From positions 22,761,250 to 22,825,249 of the forward strand of contig CM026570.1 of the NCBI GenBank assembly GCA_015143295.1: DNA of 64,000 bases. The letters run 5' to 3'. Numbering within the stretch: the stretch's first letter is position 1; each line of letters starts with the position of its first letter. A model generated the notes under the pieces. That model saw only the letters and a program-made list of their open reading frames with translations. It did no database searches and was not told the DNA's origin. Origin of the DNA: Tetracentron sinense. Lineage: Eukaryota; Streptophyta; Magnoliopsida; Trochodendrales; Trochodendraceae. Below, one piece after another: positions 48,154 to 59,128 of the stretch. Made by a program: the position numbers and the translations under genes.

Positions 48154-48456
48154 CAAAATGTACGGCTGAGTATTGAAACACTCAGCAAGTACATGCTACT
48201 AGCTAACAGTGATATAATATAATTTATGGCATACAGGAAATTTTAACAATGCATTCATGAGCATGCATGAAAACCCCAGTGCAAAACCTCATGTAAATCA
48301 TGTGTACAAAATTCATAGCTAGTACTTGAAATTATCTTTTCGTATTTCAAAACTTGCTTATCGTGCTTAAAATCTTATTCTTGGCTTGTTCTTGTCATGT
48401 AAGAATCATTGTCTTATCTTGTTCTTGTTTGAATCATACTTCTCTTGTTATGCTTG

Positions 48457-48600
48457 TCTTGTGAGCCACATGTTAATGCCCTTGAAGCAACTTGTGAGCC
48501 ACATGTTAATGCCCTTGAAGCAACTTGTGAGCCAGGTATGTAAATACCCTTCATCGAAATTCTTGAAAGCAACTTGTGAGCCGGGTATGTAAATATCCTT
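48457..48600 (-). repeat. Short tandem repeats in LTR-T copy 2
   Basis: Four units containing AACTTGTGAGCC, the first two identical over about 33 bp (GCCACATGTTAATGCCCTTG), the later two with GGTATGTAAATA. They occupy the putative leader intron, as do the unrelated tandem repeats of copy 1. Confidence 0.8.
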
Positions 48601-49455
48601 CAACGAATAGAAAAGGCACACCAACATCCTTGATTTCTTGCCTTGTTTTCTTGAAGCTAGATTTGGCATATCTTTGGATATGCCATATCATTGACCAACC
48701 CAAAGTTTGGCTATCTTTTGTTTCGTGAATCACATGTCTTGTTCTTAGGTTGTTTTTCATATACTTGTACTTAGAAAACTCGATCATGCATAAATGTTTG
48801 TGCATAGTGCTTAATGAACATCATAGTAACATGTGAATACTTAAAGGAAATCACATATGGCATTTAAAACATTTCTATAGTCATGGGAAAACTTTAAAGT
48901 ATCTTCGCATTCATGGAAAACTTGAAACATAGAGATCATGACAATAGGCATCATAAAATTGATATACATTACATAGATCATGGTTACTTAGCCTATTACA
49001 TCCATATCATACTTCATAGTTCATAAAATTTAGGGAAATCTTAGAAGATTAGGAATTTAGAAACACATGTGAGCAATTTCAACATCACATACTTGAAAAC
49101 CTAGGTTTGAGATCTAGATTATCTCTCAGTTAACTAGAAGGGTGTACTTACCATGCAAAGACTAAATCTTAGCTTGAAATGATGATTGGACATGAACTTG
49201 AGCTTGGAAATAGAGATCTACGCTTGAAGAAGAAGATCCAAGCTTGTGGAATCTTGGGAAATAAGGATTCAAGCTCCTCATTGATCTCACAAGAAAACCC
49301 CTTTTGGAAAACCTAGCTTTATCCCTTCTCCTCTCAAAATATGTTTCTCAAAGTGTTAAAATCCTTAAACCCCCAAAATTTGGGTATTTATAGGGTTAGG
49401 GTTGTCAAAATCACGTTTGTACCCTTTAAAATCCCATTTTTCGCGTCCCTGCAGG

Positions 49456-49582
49456 CAAACGTCGACGTTTGGGCCATACGTCAACGTTTGGGTTACAAAC
49501 GTCGATGTTTGGGATATTTGAGCATTCTGTTTGTCCCCAAACATCGACGTTTTCATGGCCCTCTGGTGCAAATGTCGATGTC
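49456..49582. promoter_or_regulatory. Palindrome array, GTCGAC type, in LTR-T copy 2
   Basis: About five words of the form AAACGTCGACGTTT, perfect at 49458-49471 and with one or two changes elsewhere. The array begins about 63 bp upstream (minus orientation) of TATAAATA. Confidence 0.8.
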
Positions 49583-50183
49583 TAGTTGCTCTGTCTGGCT
49601 TGTGTTTTTCCCACTTTGGTATTTCGACCATAACTTTTGACTCACATATTATCATTTGATGATTCAACTTGCGTTGGGCTCTTCATTCAAAGGGAAACTA
49701 TTTTGTATCTAATGGATAAATCCAAATTCTGAGTTCTTAATGGTCTAAATGAGCTCTAAAACTGACTGGTCTGTGATGGATTTCAGTAGAACAGAATTTC
49801 AGTAGACTAGACTTTGGAAATCTAACATTTAACCTCTCTTCGACTAAAAATTAAGCTGGAAAAATGATAAACATGAACATTGAAGAGGGTTTCGATATCT
49901 TTCTAATGGCTCAAAAATCATTCGATTCCGATCATTGGTGACAAAACTAGAGTTCCCTAAAGTTGAGGGTATGTTACCAAACACCCATAAACTTAAGCAA
50001 ACATTCTTAAGGCTTTAATATCTGCCATAACACATCATCCACCCAAAATATATCAAAAACAAGGTTCTCATTATCATTGATAACCATTCAAGGTATTACA
50101 ATAGGCTTTAAGTCTTAGACACTATTCATAGCACTATTTACCATGCCATGCCATTCCATCAAAATCCGGGGTTCTACAGAGGG

Positions 50184-51490
50184 ATCTAGGATTGTGCGAG
50201 GTAGATTCATGCTTTCTCCTACATCTTTTAATCCAAATCTCCCAGTGAATCAAGGCCGGCATGAGAATGAAAAGATCATTTTTCCTAGAAGAAGCTGCTC
50301 TATGACACCTAGATATGGTACATTGAATAGAATCACAATTGCTATAGGGGATGAAGCACCAAGAGGAGAAAATTTTCCAAATTGAAGAAGCTAGCTCACT
50401 ATTATTTAAGAGGTGATTAGATCTCTCAACACAAGAAGATTTGCAGCAACAACATTTACTAAACATTGGAATGCCAAGCTCTTAAATCATCAAATCAATT
50501 GGAATGACACAATGCATAATTTTCCAGCACAAGACTCAAATTTTGTAGGAACAATCGGGTTCCAGAGTGATTTTTCCCAACCAGGGTCATTCCCTTTGGA
50601 CCTCAAAATATCCCAAGTAGACTGAACTGAGAAGTCACCAGAAGGAGTGGAATTCCAAACAAATTTATCTTCTTCGTCAGAAATTGTGAAATTTCCTGCT
50701 TTGATATCTTTTATGGTAGAAGTCATAATTGAGTGACTCGCCTGAGTAAGGTCCCATTCTCCATCCGCATTAAGAATATGAGCAATAGAAGGATTGCTTT
50801 AAGGATTACCTATCGCTAGGGTAACGAGAATATCCTCCTTGCACCACCGATAAAATCAGAAATTAGTTTTTAACCTGTTTCTAATAAGGACTGAAGTGTT
50901 AGAAAGAATCAAGTAGAAGACATCGGAAATAGCTGACCAAAGATTTAAAGATCCTTGAATGGGCAATGCATTCCAAACATGATCAACGTAGTATTTAGCT
51001 ATAAAAAAACTAAGCCTAAAGACACCCAAAAGTGTAAATTCTCCAAGCTTGTTTAACATGAAAAGCCTTAGAAAAATTTGTAATCTTTCTAATACCCAGA
51101 CCACCTTCAATATACAGTAAAGAATATTTGGTCCAATTAACCCAATGACGATATCTATTCAAATCAGAGTTATTCCAGAAAAATTGTCATATTTTTATCA
51201 GTCACAGAAGCTATTCTGGAAGGAATACTTATTCCTGTAATAATATGGGCAGGGATAGAAGAAAGCACATGTTTAATTAAGATTAATCGACCACCAGTAG
51301 AAAGAAGCTTACCAGTCCACCCAGATACACACTTTTGGGGTTTCTCAATGAAAGGGATGAAGTAGTTTAATTTATGTCAAGCTTCAATCAAATGGATTCC
51401 CAGGTATGTAAACGAGAAATGTTTAAATTGAAATCCAGTTCTACTGGAGATGGCTCTTTTTTTGGAAATCGGGAGCTTGCTTGTCAGAGC
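50184..51490 (-). pseudogene. LINE reverse transcriptase C-terminus and zf-RVT (segment 1 of 3), 5'-truncated
   Basis: Minus translation shows FTYLGIHL, then GWTGKLLSTGGRLILIKHVL and SIPAHIITGISIPSRIAS (about 51420-51210), the C-terminal RT region of plant L1-type LINEs. FVWNSTPSGDFSVQSTWDIL (about 50680-50620) and ALIHWEIWIKRCRRKHE (about 50270-50210) belong to the zf-RVT region. Many stops and frame changes are present. The upstream RT core and endonuclease are missing, so the copy was 5'-truncated. The reading continues at 47751 after the solo LTR. Confidence 0.85.
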
Positions 51491-51572
51491 AGTAAAGAGA
51501 ACTTTTGTCTTTGTTAATTTTTTGCCTTCATATTTAGGAAGTCTTCATATTTTTCCCTGAAGATTCTTCATA

Positions 51573-52407
51573 TGTTAGTATTGAATTTAATGGTTTAAAT
51601 AATTGGTTTTTATTTGGGTGTTACTAAATACCCAAAGGTTTTTTGAGGTGTGCCTTTTTATGAGTGTAACTCATGTCTTGAATTCCAAAAACATGTATGA
51701 CTTTTGGGTTGTCTTGGGTATTGTGATCTTTATGAGGCCCTTGTCTCATCCGCTCTATAAATAGAGGGTGAGGGTGAGAGAGGTCACATCGAGAGGCCAT
51801 CAATTTTAGGCAAAAACTCAGAAGAAAATATATCAAACTCTATTCTTGTTGCTAGACTCCTCTAAGGACCAGATTAATTAGTTTGGACCCCTTAGAATGA
51901 TCCAACCGGACTATCTTTTAGACAGATACTAGAAACTTGAAACAGTTCGACCGAATAGTCAATTTTGGATCGGTCCTTAATTGGGCTAATCTATCAACCC
52001 GGAAATTGCATATTCTAGGGGGAGAGACTCTGTCAATTTTATGACAGATTTGTCAGATTAAATTCTGGTTTGGTAGGTGTTTTTTAATCTTATGAAATTG
52101 AAATTTCTTGATCTTATGGGGTAAAATAATTTAAATATTTTATTTTAAATCATTAGTAAATGGGAATTCTAATGGAGGATGAGTGTCGTCGTCTTCCGCC
52201 AAGCAGTGCAAGCTTGTAGGGATAGACCGGAGTGAATCCGAGCTAAGTTGAATCCCGGAGATAAAGCTGCCACATCCTTTGCACAATGGAAAGCTTCGAC
52301 TATCTTCAAGAAAGACTTTTAATAAAGCGCCTCTTAGGTTGGTGATTCACGTATATTTATCTATAAATATTATTGTAGTCATTTATGTGCAAGTTTGTGG
52401 ATTAACA
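51573..52407 (+). repeat. Probable solo or orphan LTR (copia-like), 835 bp
   Basis: Begins TGTTAG and ends TTAACA, with a TATAAATA box at 51757-51764 about 185 bp in, an LTR-like layout. No target-site duplication (TCATA against TATTT), so borders are tentative. Confidence 0.4.
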
Positions 52408-52412
52408 TATTT

Positions 52413-53900
52413 TGCAGGGATAATTATATTGCCCAGATATTGACCCTCGAGGGGGGTGATTAGGGTCTTAGCAAATTAAAAACTAATTTTTCCTTTTTGT
52501 GCGGAATTAAAATATCAAAGGGAATGCAACTAAGCAATTCTAAAATATATGCAGTGAATAGAGTAAGGTAAAGAGTTATAGAAAACAAACACCAAGATGT
52601 TTTTCTCAAGGTTCGGCAACCTGTCTACATCCTCGTCTTTCAGCTTCCAACTTCAAGGATTCACCACGATTTACTCATACAGGCTTCTTTCCGGGTGAAG
52701 CCCAAAATGTTTACAATCTCTCTTACAGGTCAAGACCAAACCTTTACAATCTCTCTTCTAGGTTGAGACCAAACCTTTCCTTGAAAGAGCACAACCCTCT
52801 CTTGACTTCTTCGAAGCTCTAGCTTTAGTTGCAAGAATCCATCGATTCTTGGCTTTCCTTTACAAAAGTGGATTTGGATTTACAATCTGAAATAAAGCTC
52901 CTGAAATGAGCTGGATATGAGTTAAACAATACTCTAATGATATCTCTCAAAGAATGGATTTGAATAGCTCAAATGAGAGTTTTCGGGATTTCTAAAGTGT
53001 GATCGATGTGAAAATCAATGTCAATGATAGAATAGATGATGAGAGTTAATGTATTGATCAAGAGTTGTCTTTTGTTTATTTATGAACTCCTTTCATAGCT
53101 CTTCATCTAATATGACCGTTCGTGAAACATTAAATGCGAAAAGGTCATTGAAAACTAGTCATTACATTATTTTTAAAGTATCGCATGATTTCGTCGACGA
53201 AATTGGGTTTCCCAATTCATTTCATCGCCAAGATAAAGAATAGTGAAGACAGTGAGTTTACTGTCTCCATTTTGTCGCCGAATTCAAGACCGCCTTGTGA
53301 ATTCATCGACAAAATCAGAGTAAAAACTCTGGATTAAGACCTTAATGATGGGAATGAATTCCTAGGTCTTTTTACTATCCTTTAACATGATTTTTATGAT
53401 TTCTAGGGCCTTAGAATGATGTCCAATAAAGTCTTAGGCTCTTATGGTCAATCTAAGTATTTAAACATTCAACTAACCATACTTTGAGGACTTCTTACAA
53501 AGATTCTAGACACTCTAATTATCTAAAATTTAAACTCTTATGTCTTCTTGAGAGTTGGTCTTCAACTTGATCTTGAATCTTTAGATTGAGTTTTGACTCT
53601 CAGATCTTCTTTTCTTGTCTAGTGATTCGACTTGAATTTTGAGTATTATCTTCAATCTTCATTCTTCACTTGAGTTCAATGGCTTGAGTTGAATATTCTT
53701 TTTGATGACTTGGACATGGTTGAATGACTTTCGTAAATCAATCCAATTGATTTTACTTGAATGATTTTCATTCTTTTATTCCTTGAAAGATGTGCTAATG
53801 TTCTCATGATCTGTAATTATCAAACACTTAGAAAAATCATTAGTACCACAATTATCATTCCATTTTTATGTTATTATCAAAATTATTAAGGGTACCCAAG
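52413..53900 (-). repeat. Sirevirus-like LTR, minus orientation, right end uncertain
   Basis: The plus strand starts TGCAGGGATAATT and has GACCCTCGAGGGGGGTGATT, the counterpart of ACCTAGAGGGGGATGAATAG in the 9710 LTR. A possible TATA box is on the minus strand at 53075-53083. TTTCGTCGACGAAAT and relatives lie at 53185-53310. No primer site follows, so it is a solo or 3' LTR. The right border was not found. Confidence 0.55.
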
Positions 53901-56527
53901 GTTGTAACCTTGAGGCTAGTAAATTATTCTTTTAGGTGCTTGGCACCAACAATTTGAAGATATAGTCTTAATCCAATGACTACTGCTAATGTTTCTATGA
54001 ATGAAAATAAAGAATATTAATCAAATGTAATTTTTTATTATTTCAATGAAAACTTTGTGATATTGAAGAATGTTGAGGGCATTCTTAAAAGGTATAATGT
54101 TAGAAAAATGAATAAAAATGCATAATAGCTTACGGTTACAAGCTTAAGGCGAGTCTCATCTTTTGTAATTAAAGGAGATATTGTGGATGATCTGATTCCA
54201 CATAGCTTGGTAACATGGTGAAATGCAATTATCTTTTTTTGCATTGAAACCCTTTTATTTAATGATGACATCAATCATAAAACAACATAATTAGTGGAGG
54301 GGTTTTCACTAATTGATAATGAAGAGCAAATCTGATATTTCAGTTAATATTGCTGAAGAGCCAAAGGACTTATGTTCTTTTTTGCATTGAGATATGGTGG
54401 TTATATCCCTAGAAAATCCTCTTATAAACTGATTCAATACTATGTAAATATTAATGTCCTATTTGCTCTTCCAATTGTTATTGGATTATTATAATGAGAG
54501 TGTTGTGCACTTCATTATATTAAATTGTTATCAAGTGGCTTATGCATAGCAAAAGGATTGGAAAATAAAAATTGGTGTAATTCACCATAAGTGCAAGGTC
54601 ACACTTTTGTTGCATTTTTGAAGTAGTAGGGGAGATGAGCTAAAATAGCTAATGCAATGGCAAAGGAGAAATAAGAGAATATTCACTAATCAGTCTACTC
54701 GACATGCGTAATCCGATTAGGAGCCGGAAGTAAATGCCAAGATACTTTTCACGACATTAATGTGATTGAAAGTTAAGCAAGATGGAGATGTCGTAAGCTT
54801 TTAAGGGGAGACTAGTGGTACAAAAGCTGAAGGGAATCCAGATAAAAAATTTATGCGGAAAATTGGATCCCAAAGATCTTTACACCATAGAAAGAAAATA
54901 ATACTAACTACATGTTTAGAGAATTACCTCGGTGAATAATGTTCACCGGTGAAGCACAGAACAACTCGAACCTTCAGTACTCTTTGTAGAGATTTCTCGA
55001 AGAAATACTCAAAGCTCGATCCTTGTTCTTCGCTATCCCCGCGAAGCTTTTGAATCTTTGTTTGGTCTTGAAGAAACAAAGAGAAGAAGATTGATATTGG
55101 AGTAGACTTTCTATCTCACAAAACCCTTAGGGTTCAAAACCCTAAGATTCAAAACTTGGACAAATTGTAGGGGCTCACGAATATTGAGAGAGAGTATTCT
55201 CTCTCTATTGCTCACGGTTTGGAGGAGGGGAAGAAAAAAATCCTTGAATGATTAATGCTCCCACACGGTTTGGGTGTTGGATTATTAATAGATTTGGATC
55301 ATATCCTAATCCTACTCCAATTTGAAGTTATCCCTTAAGAGAGTTACTAAATTATGATAACTCTTATCATTAGTTATAATAAACTTTCTAATTTAGGATT
55401 CCTTTTCCTAAAAGGACTCCTTAATTAAAGGGGTGTAACTAATTCCCTGGATTCTAGGGATTCCAACAAACTCCTAACAATTAGGAATCCTAATCAAATT
55501 AGGAAACCCCATAAGGGGGGTGTGAGCTAGAGGGGGGCATGAGACTAGGGAGTCTTGCACTCCAAGTTTTGATAAACTTCTAATCTTATCTCATTTGTTT
55601 CTTGGTTTCCAAGATTGGAATCTAATCCCATAAAATAAGGATTAATTTAATAATAATTAATTAATTAACAAACTCCCTAACATATTAGGGTTCTTGAAAT
55701 GGGTGCCCCACCCTAGGGATTTAATCCCATGGGCTTGGGCCCACCAATAAGGTCCAAGTTTGTTGTGTTTTATGGATATGGGTCAAACCCATTTCCCATT
55801 ATTTTGTATTAATTAAATAATCATCATTATTATCCTTTAATTTCGATTAACTTTTAATCTAAACCATAGATTATCATTTAATCCATTTTATTAAAGATTA
55901 ACTTTTAATCCTTTAATTTATAGATTAACATTTAACCTATTAATTGAGCTTGTATTTCTTATGTGAGCATGTTCACAGATTGCTCTGGGACATTCTAACC
56001 CTGGCTTACCCAATGTTATCCCATTGACTCTTAAATAGGAATGACATCGGAATTGCAAGTAATGTGAGATATCCATGTTGCAATTAAATCTCAGTGTAAG
56101 AACATTAACCATTAAGGATCCCACCACATGATCTTTTTAATTCAATTGACCTTCCAATTACATTATCCCTAATGGGCCATCGAGATTAATATACTATCTA
56201 ACTCATAGCCACATCATCCGAGTTTCCAAGACATTTGATTAAGCCATGAGAAACCATTTCTCATGTAAAACATTTTGAGAAAAATTTTTATTATGTATAA
56301 TATATTTTAATAAAAATATATTTCAAACTTGTTTGATTTCAAAATCACTTGCGCAATATTTAAGCTTAATCGACTTTCTTACCCGGAACTTAGATAATCT
56401 CTCAAATTAATGAGCATGGATTTCTTGTTTGAAATTCATCATGACTCGAACAGCTTTCTGACTATCCAACTATCACCGTATCGTAGTCCCTTAGGTAGAG
56501 ATTACTTTGGTAGAATCAAAACAATTA
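53901..56527. other. Unassigned AT-rich repeat-like DNA
   Basis: No coding sequence recognised. A minus-strand LTR-like start TGTTAGGGAGTTTG has its border at about 55682, and 54840-55250 reads like an R-U5 leader, so part of this is probably another LTR. Confidence 0.4.
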
Positions 56528-56896
56528 GATTACTGTTCAGTTATCAATGATTTTGGCTCCCTGCCTACCTTTGGTAATTGTAACAAAAAGAGGGAGAATG
56601 TTGGTTATCAGTTCCCTAGTTTAGTAAATTCCTTGTAATACTTTTGTTTATTTATTTCCATATTGCATACATGTTTCACTGGGTTTTTAACATGTGCAGG
56701 TGCAAGTTTGCAACAGACAGATATTGCAAGACAAGACCTTCATTCTTTACAATTTAGGATTATTTTTCAATTGGTGTCATGTAATTGTGTTGGAGTCATG
56801 TAATGTCTTAATTCACCATTTGATGTGTTTGGGTGAATTTGTGTCAAGTCACGTTCTTCTGTTTGGTTTTGTCATGGAATTGCCAAACTAGGAGAT
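56528..56896 (+). mobile_element. Sirevirus-like 3' internal end with polypurine tract
   Basis: Contains AAAAAGAGGGAGAATG (about 56584) and CAAACTAGGAGAT directly before an LTR start TGTAAAGTC. The same phrase (TGCCAA...GGAGAT|TGTAAAGTC) marks the 3' LTR border of the first element, in opposite orientation. Confidence 0.7.
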
Positions 56897-57935
56897 TGTA
56901 AAGTCTATATTTTGGTATTGGCTTATTCTGTTGTCAAAACAGTATGCTATATGTCTTGTGTCTTTACTTTCAAGCATCCAAGACTAGTAAAGATGAAGAC
57001 TAAAGATGATCAACTGAAGACATTCCGATCATCGTCTCCGTTTAAATTTTTAGGATTGTAAGTGACCTAGATACCTAGTATACCTTAGGAAGAATTGACT
57101 TAGAATAATCAATATAGCTTAGGTGACTTGTACGATGACTGTTTGAGGGATTTCTAGTCAAAAGAGCATATTTCTAGGTAAATCTGTATTGGGGGTTCGA
57201 ATGGGCTTCTGGCCGTTCGAAGCCATTCGAACAGACCATGAGGGCGTTCGAATGGTTGTTTAAAACCAATTACAGTGGCTTACTGGTGCACCATTCGACA
57301 GCCCGTTCGAACGGTCAATGAGCCTTTCAAATGGCCTGCGCAAAAACAGGATTCTAAGTTGTTTCCAATTTTGTTTTTCAATCCCTATATATTGGTTTGT
57401 TCCCTAGAACGAACCCAAGAAGAATAGAGACTTTAGAGAGAGCTTCTAAAGGATTATTAGGGTTTTTCAAACCCATTCTCCTCTCCTCTTCCACCCTAGA
57501 GATTGCAAGATTTTGATTAATCCTTGCTTGCTTGTTTATTCCTTTGATTGTGATACAACTAGGGATTGTGTGTTAAAACAACCATCAACCCATTTATGTG
57601 AAGAACAATTGGTCGGTGTGATCTGGAGCTTTTGAGAAGGAGATTGATCTGAGGAGGATCATGGTTGTGTTATTTGGTCGGTGGAATCTGAAGCCGTCAT
57701 TGAAGGAGATCGATCGCTGAGGTTGTCACGGGTCTTGCGAGATCTTGATTACTTATTGAGGCGTGTAGGACTAGTCGTGGATCGATGAGTCGAGTCTTGT
57801 TTGGGTGAGGTTCGATCTTGTAAATAGCTTTACTTTTTCAGTGATCTCTTTACTAGACCAGGTCCTGTGGTTTTCCCCGAAAGCGTCGGAGAAATGTTTG
57901 TGAAGATATTATGCCGGTGAAATGATCTCACACCT
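56897..57935 (+). repeat. Sirevirus-like LTR, copy with TTCGAA words, 3' end missing
   Basis: Starts TGTAAAGTCTATATTTTGG; TTCGAA-type palindromes at 57196-57335; TATATATT at 57386-57393; GGTCCTGTGGTTTTCCCC near 57861 corresponds to the terminal part of Sirevirus LTRs. The last 150 bp or so are absent and the next LTR follows at once. Confidence 0.7.
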
Positions 57936-59128
57936 TAGGATGCATGGTATGTGACTTAGTGACCTAAACTATACCTTAGATAGACTGACTTAGAAAATCT
58001 ACATTAAACCTTAGGTGATTAGTTCTTAACGTTTAAAATGAAACTTAGTTAGAAATTGGCTAAACTGCACTTTTCAAAGGAACTCGCTTGAGCGAAGTAT
58101 GGTCGTTCAAGCAACACCAAAAGAACCTCAGTCTGTAAATTGTAGTAGCCAACTCGTTGGAAGTGAGATCTTTGTCACTTAAGAGACTTGAGATAAACTT
58201 CTCAGTATAAACTCCAATAGCCAACTCACTGGAAATGAAAATTGTTGGCTCGAGCGAAAATGTGAAAATATCATAGTTTGGAAATTCCAGTAGCCAACTC
58301 GCTGAAAGTAAAATTTGTTGGCTCGAGCAAGATGAGAAATTCCCTTATTGGTTTTGGAAGGTACTATTCACAGCCTTTGTACAAGGCTCGGTTGAAAGAG
58401 AATTAGGCTGGCTAAAGCAAGTTGTGCGCAATTTTAGTTTTTGTGATTATAAATTCTAAGATCCCTAAACACACTTTAAGAGTCTTGAATGTAGGTTTTG
58501 AGTATAAAGAACAAATCTTATGTTTGTTGCTCTTGGAATTCTTACTTCTTTGAAGAAGATCAAATTAAGCTAAATACACCCTTCAACCTAGAAAAAGCAA
58601 GCTTGTTTTATAAGTTCATATTGTTGCTTGCTTGATTATTCCCATCATGTGGAATCTCTCAAGTGATTATTGTAGTGAATTGAACTCCAAATTATATCCT
58701 TTGTTAAAAAGATCACACTTGGTCAAAGTATAATCCAGAGTCACTACGGTGGAGATCAAATCTGTGGATTCGTGGTTGTTGTTGCTGCATAGCTTTGAGA
58801 AAGCCAAACCGGTGAGGAGCTGAAGCTACTACGGTGGGGATCGAACTTGTGGGTTCGTGATCGTGCATTTATTGACTAGCCATGGATCTATGCGTTGAGT
58901 CCTGTTTGGGTGAGGGTCAAGTCTATATTTTTTTTTCTTAGTGATTGCTATTTTGCTGGATGAGGTTCCGTGGTTTTTTCCATAAGAGTTTTTCACGTAA
59001 AAATTGTGTATATATTTGTGGAATTGTCTCCATATACTTCCACTAAATTTAAAATTGGATAGATAGACCCTAGGAGACCTATTCTCCCCTCCTCTAGGTC
59101 ATTTGGATTCATATATAGAGAAATTTCA
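57936..59128 (+). repeat. Sirevirus-like LTR, second tandem copy, 5' end missing
   Basis: From about 57955 it parallels the previous LTR (GTGACCTAAACTATACC against GTGACCTAGATACC...GTATACC). CTCGAG-related words lie at 58081-58440; TATAAATT at 58447-58454; the end GACCTATTCTCCCCTCC...AAATTTCA at 59128 matches the 9710 LTR end. No primer site follows. Confidence 0.7.

Larger units (their letters stand above)
47752..50178 (-). mobile_element. Solo LTR-T copy 2 (2427 bp)
   Basis: Minus orientation, TG at 50178 and CA at 47752, flanked by GAGGG at 47747-47751 and 50179-50183. Homologous to copy 1 over both ends, the leader donor (minus GTAAGT at 49151) and the small ORF. It has a TATAAATA box (minus, 49386-49393) and a GTCGAC array. 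A 33 bp-type repeat (CTTGTGAGCCACATGTTAATG) occurs at 48457-48600. Confidence 0.93.

Noticed and set aside
49341-49667. Open frames on both strands across the GTCGAC array
   Set aside because: They overlap the LTR promoter and palindromes; the copies with other words do not keep them.
54038-54274. 78-codon minus-strand open frame
   Set aside because: No motif on either strand; AT-rich unassigned repeat region.
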